From the NCBI GenBank assembly GCA_963204915.1, contig CAUJHS010000002.1, positions 1-64,000 on the forward strand: DNA of 64,000 bases, given 5' to 3'. Positions within the stretch are counted from its first letter, which is position 1. Every line of letters starts with the position of its first letter. The stretch comes from Planctomycetota bacterium. Its GTDB lineage: Bacteria; Planctomycetota; Planctomycetia; Pirellulales; Pirellulaceae. A model generated the notes under the pieces. It was given only the letters and a program-made list of their open reading frames with translations, ran no database searches and had not been told where the DNA came from. Both the position numbers and the translations under genes were made by a program. Of this stretch, positions 15,932-26,209 are shown one piece after another.

Positions 15932-17560
15932 ATGACCAAACACATCTTCGTAACCGGCGGCGTGGTTAGCTCCCTGGGCAAAGGATTGACTAGCGCGTCG
16001 ATCGGCATGCTGTTGGAGCGGCGCGGCTTGAGCGTGCGGATGCAAAAGCTCGACCCGTATATCAATGTCGATCCGGGCACGATGAGCCCCTATCAGCACG
16101 GCGAAGTGTACGTGCTGGACGACGGCAGCGAGACCGATCTCGACCTGGGCCATTACGAACGCTTCACGCATAGCCCGCTCACGCGGCACTCGAACTACAC
16201 CACGGGGCAGATTTATCTTTCGGTGATCGAGAAGGAACGCCGAGGCGAGTTTCTCGGCAAGACGGTGCAGGTCATTCCGCACATTACCAATGAGATCAAA
16301 AGCGTCATCCGCCAACTGCGGGACGAATCGGTCGATGTCATCATTACCGAGATCGGCGGCACCGTGGGCGACATCGAAAGCCAGCCCTTCATGGAGGCGA
16401 TCCGCCAATTCGCCCTCGATGTGGGCAAAGAGAACTGCCTGTACATTCACCTCACGCTCGTGCCGTATCTCAAGGCGGCGGGCGAACTGAAAACCAAGCC
16501 CACGCAGCACTCGGTGGGGCTCTTGCGGCAAATCGGTATTCAGCCGGATATTCTCATTTGCCGCAGCGAGCGCGCCATCCCGCGCGAAGACCGGGAGAAG
16601 ATCGGCCTGTTCTGCAATGTCGAAATCGACTCGGTCATCGAAGAGCGCGACAAGGATTTCTCCATTTATGAAGTGCCGCTCAGCCTGGTCGAAAATCGGT
16701 TGGATGAATTGATCGTGCGCAAGCTGCGCCTGAGCGCCGATGAACTGCAACTGGACGACTGGCGCGAGTTGCTGCACCGGCTGCGTTATCCTGACCACGA
16801 AATCAGCATCGCTGTGGTGGGCAAGTACGCCCAGCACAAAGACGCCTACAAGTCGATTTACGAATCGCTGGATCATGCCGGCATTCACCACCGCGCACAA
16901 GTGCGCGTGGGCCGCATTCAAAGCGAAGATATTGAGCGCGAAGGCCCCCAGCGGTTGCTGGCCGGATACGACGGCATTCTGGTGCCCGGCGGGTTCGGCG
17001 AGCGCGGCATCGAAGGCAAGATCGAGGCGATTCGCTTTGCCCGCGAGCGCGGCATTCCGTTCTTCGGCATTTGTTTGGGCATGCAATGCGCGGCGATCGA
17101 ATTCGCGCGGAATGTGGTCGGTCTGGAAGGCGCGCACTCGACCGAGTTCAGCAAAGACACGCCCCACCCCGTGATTTGCCTGCTCGACGATCAGCGGAAC
17201 ATCACCCACAAAGGCGGCACCATGCGCCTGGGCAAGCAAGCCTGCCTGCTGGAAGACAACAGCCACGCCCGGGCGGGGTACGGCGGAGAGCGCATCGAGG
17301 AGCGGCACCGGCATCGCTACGAGTTCAACAATGTTTATCGGCAGCAGTTTGCGGCGCACGGCATGAAGTTTTCAGGGCTCAGCCCCGACGGCAAACTGGT
17401 CGAGATCATCGAACTGGCCGACCACCCCTGGTTTTTGGCGGTGCAGTTCCACCCCGAGTTCAAATCGAAGCCGACGGCGGCGCATCCGCTGTTCGCGGGC
17501 TTCGTCGAAGCGGCCATCGAACGACACGCCTCGCGCGGTCAACCCGCCGAGCCCGTATAA
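15932..17560 (+). CDS. pyrG: CTP synthase
   Basis: A 542-residue cytosolic enzyme that aminates UTP to CTP using glutamine-derived ammonia, at the full family length. The synthetase half starts [23 protein letters not shown] (P-loop), with [11 protein letters not shown] and [13 protein letters not shown]. The glutaminase half has the [10 protein letters not shown] segment, the nucleophile in [12 protein letters not shown] (near residue 390) and the catalytic His-Glu in [10 protein letters not shown]. No strong Shine-Dalgarno sequence precedes the ATG. It supplies CTP for nucleic acids and for CMP-Kdo synthesis by KdsB, its upstream neighbour. Confidence 0.97.
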   Translation: MTKHIFVTGGVVSSLGKGLTSASIGMLLERRGLSVRMQKLDPYINVDPGTMSPYQHGEVYVLDDGSETDLDLGHYERFTHSPLTRHSNYTTGQIYLSVIEKERRGEFLGKTVQVIPHITNEIKSVIRQLRDESVDVIITEIGGTVGDIESQPFMEAIRQFALDVGKENCLYIHLTLVPYLKAAGELKTKPTQHSVGLLRQIGIQPDILICRSERAIPREDREKIGLFCNVEIDSVIEERDKDFSIYEVPLSLVENRLDELIVRKLRLSADELQLDDWRELLHRLRYPDHEISIAVVGKYAQHKDAYKSIYESLDHAGIHHRAQVRVGRIQSEDIEREGPQRLLAGYDGILVPGGFGERGIEGKIEAIRFARERGIPFFGICLGMQCAAIEFARNVVGLEGAHSTEFSKDTPHPVICLLDDQRNITHKGGTMRLGKQACLLEDNSHARAGYGGERIEERHRHRYEFNNVYRQQFAAHGMKFSGLSPDGKLVEIIELADHPWFLAVQFHPEFKSKPTAAHPLFAGFVEAAIERHASRGQPAEPV

Positions 17561-17751
17561 GGGGCGAACCAATCGCATCGGATCGCGTAAAGAGACTCAG
17601 AGAAGGCGGCCCAAACCAAGTTGGTATTCAGGAAGATGCACCCTGCGCCGGCAGGGCGGTTCGCGGCCAGGTTGAGCCGCCGAGACGTTCCGAGCGGCGC
17701 CTGAGTGATTCTTCGCGTGTGGTTTCCTTGGCTCGCTGGAAGTGTCTCGCC

Positions 17752-18708
17752 ATGTCGTGCTTGTTTTTGACCGAAGCGGACGTCGCCCAAACGCTTGAAA
17801 TGCCCGCGACCATTGGCGTCGTCGAGGAAGCCTTTCGGCAATTGGCCGCTGGCAAGGCACATAACGTACCGCGCGTGCGAGCCAAGGGCGATGGCGTGGT
17901 GTTGCACTCCATGTCGGCCACCGCCGATTACCTGGGGCTGGTCGGTTGGAAACAGTACGTCACCACGCACGAAGGCGCGCGGTTTCACGTGGCCATTTAT
18001 GACGCCAGGTCCGGCGCCATGCTCGCCTTGATGGAGGCCGACCGACTCGGCCAAATGCGCACCGGAGCCGTCACCGGCGTCGCGGCCAAACACTTGGCGC
18101 CGCCCGGAGCAACCGTGGCGGGAATCTTCGGCAGCGGTTGGCAAGCGCAAAGCCAACTTGCGGCGCTGGCGGCGGTTTGCCCGTTGCGGCGCGCGGTGGT
18201 CTACAGCCGAGACGCCGGCCGGCGGTATCGCTTTGCGGAGGAAATGTCGCAAGCGCTAGGGTTCCAGGTGACGCCCGTGGAACAACCCGAGCAAGCCGTA
18301 CAAGGCATGCCCATTGTGGTTACCGCCACCACCAGCAAAACGCCGGTGTTTCGCGGGGAGGATCTTTCCGAAGGAGCACTGCTTTGCGCCACGGGCTCGA
18401 ATTGGCTGCATAAGGCCGAGATCGACGCTGTCGCCGTCGGGCGCTCCTCGGCCGTGGTGTGCGACAGCATCGACGCGTGTCAACAAGAAGCCGGCGATCT
18501 GGTGCAAGCCATGGAGTCGACCAATTTCACCTGGTCGCGCGCCGCAAACCTGGCCGCGGTGGTCGCCAGTCGCGGCTCGGTGCGGCAGTCGCTGCAGGAC
18601 ATTATCCTGTTCAAGTCGGTCGGCATGGCGCTGGAGGATGTCGCCGTCGCCGCTTACGTGCTGCAAAAAGCGCGCGAGAAGTCGCTCGGCCGCGAACTCC
18701 CTTGGTGA
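17752..18708 (+). CDS. Ornithine cyclodeaminase / mu-crystallin family protein
   Basis: A 318-residue NAD(P)-dependent enzyme of the ornithine cyclodeaminase family, which also includes alanine dehydrogenases and ketimine reductases. Seen: the Rossmann motif IFGSGWQAQSQL, the family block QMRTGAVTGVAAKHLA, VGWKQY with the substrate-carboxylate Lys, and DSIDACQQEAGDL near the C-terminus. Family knowledge does not fix the substrate. The frame is open back to 17071 inside pyrG in another frame; the ATG at 17752 starts exactly where family similarity begins. A 191 bp gap separates it from pyrG. Confidence 0.88.
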   Translation: MSCLFLTEADVAQTLEMPATIGVVEEAFRQLAAGKAHNVPRVRAKGDGVVLHSMSATADYLGLVGWKQYVTTHEGARFHVAIYDARSGAMLALMEADRLGQMRTGAVTGVAAKHLAPPGATVAGIFGSGWQAQSQLAALAAVCPLRRAVVYSRDAGRRYRFAEEMSQALGFQVTPVEQPEQAVQGMPIVVTATTSKTPVFRGEDLSEGALLCATGSNWLHKAEIDAVAVGRSSAVVCDSIDACQQEAGDLVQAMESTNFTWSRAANLAAVVASRGSVRQSLQDIILFKSVGMALEDVAVAAYVLQKAREKSLGRELPW

Positions 18709-18735
18709 CGCCGCAACGCGCTCTGTCTTTGTTGC

Positions 18736-20010
18736 TCACACCGATTCCGATTCCGCCGCGGCGCTGCGAAAGAGCAACTCGTGCGGATCGTCGGCCGAGT
18801 GCGCTTCTAGGGGAACGAAGGAGAACGCCGCAGCCCGCCCCACGGCCAGAACGCCGTACTCGTCGGCAATTCCGAGTGCTTCGGCGCCGGCTTGCGTGCC
18901 CAAATGTAAAACGGTCTCAGGCGCCACGCTCGGATAATGCTGCGCGATGAACCGCAACTCGTTCCACAGATTCAGATCGGGGTTGGACGCAAGAGAGTCG
19001 GTCCCAATCGCCACATGCACGCCTTGGGCCAACAGGGCTTCGAGCGGGTAGCGGCCATGACGAAAATACGCGTGGGTGCGCGGGCAGTACACCACCGACA
19101 TTCGCTCCGCATGCTCGGCCAGAAAGGCGATCTCCTCCTCATCGAGGTAATTGCCATGAATGACCAAAGCTCGCGCGGCGCGCGCCAGTCGCTCCAAGTA
19201 ATCTTGGGGGCGGATTCCTCGCGGAATCAGGTTCGGGAACACGGGCGAGAGCTCGGCCAGAAATTCGGCGAACGGCCCGCTGCGCGACTGGAGCAGTTCG
19301 AGTTCCTCCCAGGACTCGGCCAGATGCATGGCTACCGGCGCTCCGGTGCGCTGGGAAAGTTCGGCCACTTGCTCCACCAGCGCCAGCGGCGCCGTGTAGG
19401 GCGCATGCGGACTGAACGCCGCCCGCCACGTTCCGCCGCGCCGTTGCGCGTCGGGGCGCTGCGCCACCGCCCAGTGATTTTCCGCCAGTTGCAACAACGA
19501 AGGTTGCCGCTCCGGGGCAAGTCCGAGCAATTCTTGAAACACCGTGCAATCCAGCGATGTCTCCAGAAACGGCTCCTCCGGCCAACCGGGCGTGGCGATC
19601 TCGCCGAGCGCCGCCACGCCGTGCGCGGCGCTTACTTCGAGTCCGCGCTTGATGGCGAGGCGCCGGCGCGAGGGGGCTTGCGTTTCCTCTTCGTCTCGCC
19701 GCAACCGCCAGCCGATGACTTCGCGAATCCAGCGCGGGAAGCTCATGCCCGGTTCGCCCAGCGGCTGTTCGAGTTCGCTGAACTCCAAATGTGTGTGGGC
19801 GTTCACCAAACCGGGAAGAATCGCCACATCGCCCAGATCAACCGCTTGTCCCTCGGTGGCGTGTGGACCCACGGCCACGATACGGCCGTCGTTGACCGTG
19901 ACTACGCCGCCTTCGACCGGCGGCGAAGCTACGGGAAACACCCAGCGAGCGCGCAAGGTGTAACTTGAATCAAGCCGATGCGATTGCAAAATTTGCGAAA
20001 CGTCGCTCAT
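18736..20010 (-). CDS. Amidohydrolase (cytosine deaminase / aminofutalosine deaminase-like)
   Basis: A 424-residue metal-dependent hydrolase of the amidohydrolase superfamily. Metal ligands are visible in order: the HTH of LPGLVNAHTHLEFSELE, HAPYTAP, HLAESWEELEL, a His in ALVIHGNYLDEEE, and the Asp of AIGTDSLASNPDLNLW. The arrangement and the C-terminal GTQAGAEALGI...AVGRAAAFSFVPL sub-domain match ATZ/TRZ-type deaminases acting on cytosine, S-adenosylhomocysteine or aminodeoxyfutalosine. The last would fit menaquinone synthesis by the futalosine route, but no other gene of that route is in the window. Cytosolic; no signal peptide. Confidence 0.85.
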   Translation of the reverse strand: MSDVSQILQSHRLDSSYTLRARWVFPVASPPVEGGVVTVNDGRIVAVGPHATEGQAVDLGDVAILPGLVNAHTHLEFSELEQPLGEPGMSFPRWIREVIGWRLRRDEEETQAPSRRRLAIKRGLEVSAAHGVAALGEIATPGWPEEPFLETSLDCTVFQELLGLAPERQPSLLQLAENHWAVAQRPDAQRRGGTWRAAFSPHAPYTAPLALVEQVAELSQRTGAPVAMHLAESWEELELLQSRSGPFAEFLAELSPVFPNLIPRGIRPQDYLERLARAARALVIHGNYLDEEEIAFLAEHAERMSVVYCPRTHAYFRHGRYPLEALLAQGVHVAIGTDSLASNPDLNLWNELRFIAQHYPSVAPETVLHLGTQAGAEALGIADEYGVLAVGRAAAFSFVPLEAHSADDPHELLFRSAAAESESV

Positions 20011-20035
20011 ACCAGCCGATCGCTCGGATTCTCTC

Positions 20036-20476
20036 TTACTCAGCTTGCTTGAACCCGGCGTCCAGCAAATCCTGATAGCCTTGCTCCAGCGAGCGGACGT
20101 CGTAGCCTTCTTTCTTTAGCAATTCCTGCGCGATCAGCGACCGGCCGCCCGAACGGCAATGCAAATAGATGATCTTGTCCTTGGGCAGCGCCTCGGGCTT
20201 GAGACCTTCTTGAATCTTGCTGAGCGGCACGAGGCGTGCGCGCTGCAAGCGGCCTTCGTCCCATTCGGCCTGTTCGCGCACGTCGACGAGGATCGCCTTC
20301 TTTAGCTCGAGGTTGTTCTTCACCGTTTCTAGCGAGTCGGAGGTCGGCTGTGGCTCCTCAGTTTCGACCGCAGGGGTTTCCACCTCAGGCGTTGGCGATG
20401 GCTCATCGGCACGCAACAGGTTTCCCCAGGTCAACGCTGCAGCGGCGATCAACGTGTAAAAGATTGCAACTCGCAT
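20036..20476 (-). CDS. Exported rhodanese-like protein
   Basis: A 146-residue protein. MRVAIFYTLIAAAALTWGNLLRA is a signal peptide, followed by a proline/glutamate-rich linker to about residue 45 and one rhodanese domain (KAILVDVREQAEWDEGRLQRA, then the active loop YLHCRSGGRS with the catalytic Cys). Such domains move sulfane sulfur or act as thiol carriers; the substrate is unknown. A longer frame to 20737 has no family support, and the ATG at 20476 gives a good signal peptide. It is followed closely by the amidohydrolase gene in the same direction (25 bp gap), possibly one transcript. Confidence 0.85.
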   Translation of the reverse strand: MRVAIFYTLIAAAALTWGNLLRADEPSPTPEVETPAVETEEPQPTSDSLETVKNNLELKKAILVDVREQAEWDEGRLQRARLVPLSKIQEGLKPEALPKDKIIYLHCRSGGRSLIAQELLKKEGYDVRSLEQGYQDLLDAGFKQAE

Positions 20477-20577
20477 GATACATTCAGTCCGTTGGAACAA
20501 TTCGGATGAGGAAAACTTCATCTGATGGCGCGTTATAGACACGTTACCAGACACCTTTACCAGCCCGCTTTGCGTGT

Positions 20578-20874
20578 TTACGTCGCGCTGCTCGAAGTAT
20601 CGCGCGAATCCTTGGGCGCGGGTCCATGCCATACGGCGTTTCCATGTTTCTCGATCGCTTGCTTGACGCCTTCCGGACCGGCCTGGTCGGGAGCCTCTTT
20701 TAGCAATTGTTCCAGTTCGCCCGGAGGCAACCGCCACTCGGCGGCGTCGATCTTTACATGCACCAGGTCGCCCGCGGCGGGCTCGAAGTTCGAATCGATG
20801 TCGACCTCAACTTGTGACGCGCCCAGGCGCTTGAGTTCACTGCGAATCGAGGATAATGCCGACGTTTGGACCAT
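20578..20874 (-). CDS. Small hypothetical protein
   Basis: A 98-residue soluble protein starting MVQTSALSSIRSELKRLGASQVEVDIDSNFEP. I recognise no family. The text suggests an N-terminal helix, two strands and an acidic helix (LPPGELEQLLKEAPDQAG), with a disordered tail. Codon use and composition resemble its neighbours. The frame opens with GTG at 20886, but the ATG at 20874 is the simpler start. It lies between rhodanese and dodecin genes on the same strand. Confidence 0.55.
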   Translation of the reverse strand: MVQTSALSSIRSELKRLGASQVEVDIDSNFEPAAGDLVHVKIDAAEWRLPPGELEQLLKEAPDQAGPEGVKQAIEKHGNAVWHGPAPKDSRDTSSSAT

Positions 20875-20955
20875 CGTTGCCTGCACTTTCTAATACCAGC
20901 CGCGCAGCACGCCGGTTCATCAATGACCGGCGTGTGCTGGGCTGGCGACGTTGCC

Positions 20956-21165
20956 TTAATCTTTCAAGGTAAAACCGATCTTCATGGTCACCTGCCACAT
21001 GCCGACTTTGCCGTTCTCAATCACGCCGCGCGTTTCCACGATCTCGAACCAGCGCATGTTTTGCACGGTTTTCGCGGCGCGGCTGAGCGCGTTTTGAACG
21101 GCTTCTTCAATGCTGTTCTTCGAGGAGCCGGTGATTTCGATCTTCTTGTAAACATGTTCTTCCAT
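20956..21165 (-). CDS. Dodecin flavin-binding protein
   Basis: A 69-residue protein, [29 protein letters not shown] then [15 protein letters not shown] and [11 protein letters not shown]. Dodecins form twelve-subunit shells that store flavin or CoA-linked ligands. The Trp in [10 protein letters not shown] is the residue that stacks on the isoalloxazine ring, and the single helix wrapped by three strands fits the family length. GGAG lies nine bases before the ATG at 21165 but only one base before the ATG at 21174, which favours the shorter form. Probably a single-gene unit. Confidence 0.93.
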   Translation of the reverse strand: MEEHVYKKIEITGSSKNSIEEAVQNALSRAAKTVQNMRWFEIVETRGVIENGKVGMWQVTMKIGFTLKD

Positions 21166-21423
21166 CGTGTTCATCTCCGTGATGCTTCAAGGCGCGTAGG
21201 AATCCTGCGCAAGAGACTTGCGCCGGTTGGATTGTCGCCGATCAAGGCGCCTGGTTCAATCGCCGCGCAAGTTTGTGCAATTGGCCATGGCGTCGACTTT
21301 CCTTCCTGCACACGATGGAGGATAGTTGAGTCCCAGTAGTGCAACTTGTATACCAAGAGAACGCAATCCGCCTCGCGGAATGCGAAAGCCCTCCGCCTCC
21401 TTTGAATTCGGATAAGCGCGTCG

Positions 21424-24420
21424 ATGCATCGCCTCTTGTTGACGTTCGTCTGCGGCCTGATGCTCTTGGGTCGCTCGTCGCGCGCCGAGCCGCCGCCTGC
21501 TGACCCTGCGTTTGACGAGCGCGTGGCGCCGGTGTTGATTCGTCGGTGCATCGGATGCCATAGCGGCGCCGACCCCAAAGGCGGGCTGGACCTGTCTCGC
21601 AAAGACGCCGCGCTGGCGGGCGGCGAAAGCGGTGTTTCGATTCAACCCGGCGATGCCGAAGGCAGCCTGTTGTGGCAGCGCGTGCGCGACGGCGACATGC
21701 CCCCGAAGGAGGCGCTCTCGGCCGAGGAGCAGCAAACGCTCGAAGCCTGGATCGACCGCGGCGCGCCCTGGGGAACCGACCCGCTCGACCCGTTCCGTTT
21801 TACGACCGAGCAGCGCGCCGGTTACGACTGGTGGTCGCTCCAACCGTTGCAGCCGGCGCCCCTTCCGCGTGTGAACAACGCCGCCTGGTTGAACGATCCG
21901 ATTGACGCATTTGTTTTGGGCAGGTTGGAGCAGGCAGGGCTAGCGCCGTCGCCGCAAGCCGACCGCAAGACGTTGATTCGGCGACTCTCGTTCGATTTGC
22001 TCGGTTTGCCCCCTTCGCCGGAAGCGGTCGCCGCGTTCGAGGCCGACGATCGGCCCGACGCTTACGAACGGTTGGTCGATCAATTGCTTGCCTCGCCGCA
22101 ATATGGCGTGCGCTGGGGCCGAGCGTGGCTCGATGTGGCGCGTTTCGGAGAAAGCCAAGGCTTCGAACGCGATAAACTACGCGAGAACGCCTGGCCTTAC
22201 CGCGACTGGGTCATCGACGCCTGGAATGCGGACATGGCCTACGACGAATTTATCCGATTGCAATTAGCCGGCGATGTGTTGCGAAGCGGCGATCCGTCGG
22301 CAATTGTCGCTACGGGGTTTCTCGTGGCGGGGCCGTATGATGAAGTCGGCCAGAAGCAGCAAAGCGCGGCCATGCGCGCCGTGGTGCGGCAAGACGAACT
22401 CGAAGACTACGTAAGCACCGTGGGCGAATCGTTCCTCGGCCTGACCGTGCATTGCGCCCGGTGTCACGATCATAAATTCGATCCCATCTTTCAGCGCGAG
22501 TATTACCAACTGGCTGCCGCGCTTGAGGGGGTAACCCACGGCGAACGGCGCCTGGCGTACCTCGAGCAAGAACGTCGACGCAAGCACGTCGAAGCGGAGA
22601 TCGCCGCGCTGCGCCGACAACTGGGCGAGTTGGATCACCGTGTCCGCGAGCGGATCCTTTCGTCAACAGACACGCCTGCCGCCGAACCGCCGCCAACGCC
22701 GCTGGCGCGCTGGTCGTTCGAGGGGAACACGGCCGACGCCTTGGGCGTTCTTGATGCAACGCTCCACGGCGGGGCTCGGCTGGAATCGGGCGGTTTAACG
22801 CTCAATGGCCGAGGCGCCTACGCCGCTTCAGCCCCGCTTGCCAAAGACTTGCGCGCCAAAACGCTAGAGGCCTGGGTTCGACTGGACGATCTGAACCAAA
22901 GCGGCGGCGGAGTCCTCAGCGTGCAAACACTCGACGGCGCCGTGTTCGACGCGATCGTCTTCGGCGAACGCGACCCCGGCCAATGGATGGCCGGAAGCGA
23001 TAGTTTCCGCCGTTCCCAGTCGTTCGCCGCGCCGCCCGAGACCGAAGCGGCCCAGCGGCTCGTGCATGTCGCCCTGGTCTACGAGGAAGACGGAACGATC
23101 ACCGGTTACCGCGAAGGCCAACCGTACGGCCAGTCCTATCGTTCCTCGGGGCCGGTAGTGTTTGCCGCGGGCAAGTCGCAAGTTGTGTTCGGACTGCGCC
23201 ATGCCCCGCCTGGCGGCAATCGCCTGCTTCACGGCGCAATCGCCGCGGCGCAGCTTTATGACCGGGCGCTAACGGCTGAGGAAGTAGCCCGCAGCGCCGC
23301 CGCAGGCGAAAGCGTCACCGAGGAAAGACTCCTCGCGGCCATGACCGTCGAAGAACGTGCGCAACGAGACGTCTGGGCCGAACAGCTTGAAACGCTGACG
23401 GCTAAGCTGCCGCCGCTTCAGTCGCAGGAAGTGTACACCGTCGCGTCCATGTCGCCGGGACCTTCGCATGTGCTGCTGCGCGGCAATCCGGCCACGCCCA
23501 GCGAACCGGTGAAACCGGGCGGCATTGCGGCGCTGGTGGGTGTTTCGCCGGAGTTTGGATTGTCGGGCGAGGCGAGCGATGCCGCGCGTCGCATGCAATT
23601 GGCCGAGTGGATCGCCAGCCCGCAGAATCCGCTTACGGCCCGCGTGATGGTGAACCGCTTGTGGCATTATCACTTTGGCGTGGGGCTGGTCGATACGCCG
23701 AGCGACTTCGGCTTCAGCGGCGGTCGGCCGAGCCATCCCGAGTTGTTGGACTACCTGGCCCGCGAGTTCATCGCCAGCGATTGGAGCATCAAGCAGCTTC
23801 AGCGGAAAATTGTGATCAGCAGCACCTACCGGCAGGCGTCGCGGCGCCAGGAAGCGGCGTACGCCCAAGACGCCAACAACCGCTTGCTGTGGCGCAAGAC
23901 CCCGCAGCGACTGGACGCCGAAGCGTTGCGCGACGCCATTCTTGCCGCCGCGGGCGAACTGAACGAGTCGCTGGGCGGTCCCGGCTTTCGTGACTTCACC
24001 ACATACGTTCACAATACGCAGTTTTACACAATGCAAGATCCGATCGGGTCGGAATACAACCGCCGCAGCGTGTATCGCACGTGGGTGCGTTCGGCGCGCA
24101 GTCGGTTTCTCGATGTGTTTGACTGCCCCGATCCATCGACCAAGACGCCCAAACGCGCCGTGACGGTCACGCCGCTGCAAGCGCTGTCGTTGTTGAATAA
24201 TGTGTTCGTGCTGCGCATGAGCGACCGCATGGCCGACCGCGTGCGCCGCGAAGCAGGAGAGGATGTCGAACAGCAGGTCGAGCGCGCGTTTCAATGGGTA
24301 TATGCGCGCTCGCCGACACAGGAAGAAAAGCAGACGATCGCGCCTTTTGTGAAGTCGCATGGCTTGAGCGAGTTCTGCCGAGTGTTGATGAACAGCAATG
24401 AGTTTTTGTACGTCGAGTGA
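21424..24420 (+). CDS. Planctomycete cytochrome-type protein (PSCyt1-DUF1549-LamG-DUF1553)
   Basis: A 998-residue exported protein. A signal peptide covers ~1-20. A planctomycete cytochrome c-like domain follows, with CIGCH at 42-46 as haem-binding CxxCH. DUF1549 spans about 155-360 (WLNDPIDAFVLGRLEQAGL...LIRRLSFDLLGLPPSPE). A concanavalin/LamG-like insert lies at about 420-600 (LARWSFEGNTADALGVLDATLHGG), and DUF1553 at about 690-950 (RMQLAEWIASPQNPLTARVMVNRLWHYHFG). These giant proteins occur in dozens per planctomycete genome, usually beside a DUF1501 protein as here, and are thought to act in envelope redox or polysaccharide use; no reaction is established. The 250 bp upstream holds no gene. 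Confidence 0.92.
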   Translation: MHRLLLTFVCGLMLLGRSSRAEPPPADPAFDERVAPVLIRRCIGCHSGADPKGGLDLSRKDAALAGGESGVSIQPGDAEGSLLWQRVRDGDMPPKEALSAEEQQTLEAWIDRGAPWGTDPLDPFRFTTEQRAGYDWWSLQPLQPAPLPRVNNAAWLNDPIDAFVLGRLEQAGLAPSPQADRKTLIRRLSFDLLGLPPSPEAVAAFEADDRPDAYERLVDQLLASPQYGVRWGRAWLDVARFGESQGFERDKLRENAWPYRDWVIDAWNADMAYDEFIRLQLAGDVLRSGDPSAIVATGFLVAGPYDEVGQKQQSAAMRAVVRQDELEDYVSTVGESFLGLTVHCARCHDHKFDPIFQREYYQLAAALEGVTHGERRLAYLEQERRRKHVEAEIAALRRQLGELDHRVRERILSSTDTPAAEPPPTPLARWSFEGNTADALGVLDATLHGGARLESGGLTLNGRGAYAASAPLAKDLRAKTLEAWVRLDDLNQSGGGVLSVQTLDGAVFDAIVFGERDPGQWMAGSDSFRRSQSFAAPPETEAAQRLVHVALVYEEDGTITGYREGQPYGQSYRSSGPVVFAAGKSQVVFGLRHAPPGGNRLLHGAIAAAQLYDRALTAEEVARSAAAGESVTEERLLAAMTVEERAQRDVWAEQLETLTAKLPPLQSQEVYTVASMSPGPSHVLLRGNPATPSEPVKPGGIAALVGVSPEFGLSGEASDAARRMQLAEWIASPQNPLTARVMVNRLWHYHFGVGLVDTPSDFGFSGGRPSHPELLDYLAREFIASDWSIKQLQRKIVISSTYRQASRRQEAAYAQDANNRLLWRKTPQRLDAEALRDAILAAAGELNESLGGPGFRDFTTYVHNTQFYTMQDPIGSEYNRRSVYRTWVRSARSRFLDVFDCPDPSTKTPKRAVTVTPLQALSLLNNVFVLRMSDRMADRVRREAGEDVEQQVERAFQWVYARSPTQEEKQTIAPFVKSHGLSEFCRVLMNSNEFLYVE

Positions 24421-24446
24421 CGTGAGGGATAGAGAATCGAAGAATG

Positions 24447-24594
24447 GAACGGAGAGGAATCGCGAGAAGAAGATGAGGAATGAGCGAGAAGAAAAGCCGA
24501 CGTCAGGCTGGGTTCATGTGAGTCGATGCATCGAAAGGCTCGATCCGAAAGGCTCGATCGAAGGTGTGGGTGAGGGATGAACACCTCTCCGTTC
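24447..24594. repeat. Inverted-terminus repeat, GAACGGAGAGG variant
   Basis: GAACGGAGAGG at 24447-24457 and CCTCTCCGTTC at 24584-24594 form perfect 11 bp termini around 148 bp. The right side continues with pyrimidine-rich text (CTCCTCGGTTTCCTCCGG) similar to other members. It separates the DUF1553 and DUF1501 genes. Confidence 0.65.
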
Positions 24595-24684
24595 TCCTCG
24601 GTTTCCTCCGGTTCCCTTCTTCTCTTTCTCATTTCTGTTTGGTGCGTTGGCTTGGGTCGAAATTCTCCTACGTGACAACAATCT

Positions 24685-26148
24685 ATGGATCGCTTGAATC
24701 GGTCGGAATGGTCGTCAGGGCTGCTCGATCGCCGTCAGTGGTTTACTTGGACCAAGTACGGCCTGGGCGGCGCCGCGTTGGCCGCGTTGTTGGCGCAGGA
24801 GGGGCGTGTCGCGGCGGCGCCCGTGCCGGGGCAGGCCGAGGATCTGCCGCCGCATCATGCGCCGCGGGCCAAGCGGGCCATTCACATTTGCTTGACCGGC
24901 GGACTCAGCCAGGTCGACAGTTTTGATTACAAGCCGGCGCTGGAGAAATTTCACGGCAAGACGTTGTCGAGTGAGGAAAAGCCCGATGTGTTCTTCGGCA
25001 AGGTCGGCCTATTGCGCAAGAACGACTGGGCTTTTCATCAGCATGGCGCCAGCGGGTTGTGGATCTCGGACCTGTTCCCGCATTTGGCCAGGATGGCCGA
25101 CGAGCTGACCGTCATCCGCTCGATGGTGGCCGACACCTCGAATCACACCCCGGCCACGTTCCAAGAGAACACGGGTTTTCGCCTGAACGGCTTCCCTGTG
25201 CTCGGCGCGTGGCTTTCCTTCGGCATGGGTTGCGAGACCGACGAGCTTCCCGCGTATGTGGTCATTCCCGACGCGCGCGGCGTGCCGGCCGGAGGTTCGA
25301 TCAACTGGACCAACGGCTTCCTGCCTGCTCAGCATCAGGGCGTCGTGATTCGCAGCCAGGGAACTCCCATTGACGATCTGTTTCCCGCGCAGGCCCGCAC
25401 CGCGACCACCGAGCAAGCCAGCCGCGGTTTGCTCGACGCGCTGAATCGTCGGCATTTAGCAGACCACGGAGAAGAAGACGAACTGGCCGCGCGTATCCGC
25501 AGTTATCAACTGGCGGCGAAAATGCAAATGGCGGTTCCCGATGTCGCCCGCCTTGACGACGAGACGCAAACCACGCACGACCTGTACGGCCTGCATGGCG
25601 AAAAGACCGGCGACTTCGGCCGGGCGTGCCTGTTGACACGCCGACTGCTGGAGCGCGGAGTGCGGTTCGTGCAGCTCTTCGCCGGCGGCGCGTTTGGCAG
25701 CCCGCGCATCAACTGGGACGGGCATGAGAACATGGTCGCCAATCACGGTCAGGAAGCGGCGCGCATCGACCAGCCCGTCGCGGCGCTGCTCAAAGATTTG
25801 CGGCAACGCGGCATGCTGGACGACACGCTGGTGCTGTTTACCAGCGAGTTTGGCCGTACGCCGTTCACCCAGGCTGATTCGGACCAACTGGGCGAAGGCC
25901 GCGATCATAACCAGTACGGCTTCAGCGTGTGGCTGGCCGGCGCCGGCTTGAAACACGGCATGGCGTATGGCGCCACGGATGAAATCGGCTGGAAGTCGGT
26001 CGAAAAGCCCGTACCGTGGCCCGACTTCCACGCCACGGTGCTGCACCTGCTCGGCATCGACCACGAGCGGCTCACGTATTATCACAACGGCATCCAGCGC
26101 CGTTTGACTAACGTGCACGGCCATGTGATTCACGACCTGTTGGCGTAG
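24685..26148 (+). CDS. DUF1501 family exported protein
   Basis: A 487-residue protein. The N-terminus (LLDRRQWFTWTKYGLGGAAL) has a twin-arginine-like leader followed by a hydrophobic run, usual for this family. DUF1501 marks include HICLTGGLSQVDSFDYKPAL, TVIRSMVADTSNHTPAT, VRFVQLFAGG, NWDGHENM and the C-terminal VLFTSEFGRTPF with GRDHNQYGFSVWLAGAGLKHG. The fold is related to alkaline phosphatase/sulfatase-type hydrolases, and Asp/His residues of these motifs would bind metal. Its constant partner is the DUF1549/1553 cytochrome protein, encoded just upstream. The biological reaction is unknown. Confidence 0.92.
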   Translation: MDRLNRSEWSSGLLDRRQWFTWTKYGLGGAALAALLAQEGRVAAAPVPGQAEDLPPHHAPRAKRAIHICLTGGLSQVDSFDYKPALEKFHGKTLSSEEKPDVFFGKVGLLRKNDWAFHQHGASGLWISDLFPHLARMADELTVIRSMVADTSNHTPATFQENTGFRLNGFPVLGAWLSFGMGCETDELPAYVVIPDARGVPAGGSINWTNGFLPAQHQGVVIRSQGTPIDDLFPAQARTATTEQASRGLLDALNRRHLADHGEEDELAARIRSYQLAAKMQMAVPDVARLDDETQTTHDLYGLHGEKTGDFGRACLLTRRLLERGVRFVQLFAGGAFGSPRINWDGHENMVANHGQEAARIDQPVAALLKDLRQRGMLDDTLVLFTSEFGRTPFTQADSDQLGEGRDHNQYGFSVWLAGAGLKHGMAYGATDEIGWKSVEKPVPWPDFHATVLHLLGIDHERLTYYHNGIQRRLTNVHGHVIHDLLA

Positions 26149-26209
26149 TTCGAAACGGTTTTGCCCCCAGTCGTCCTTTCCCTTCGTCCTGCAAAGCAGG
26201 AGGCTTGCC

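Noticed and set aside
15773-17359. 528-residue open frame on the minus strand
   Set aside because: Antisense to pyrG, which is complete and full length.
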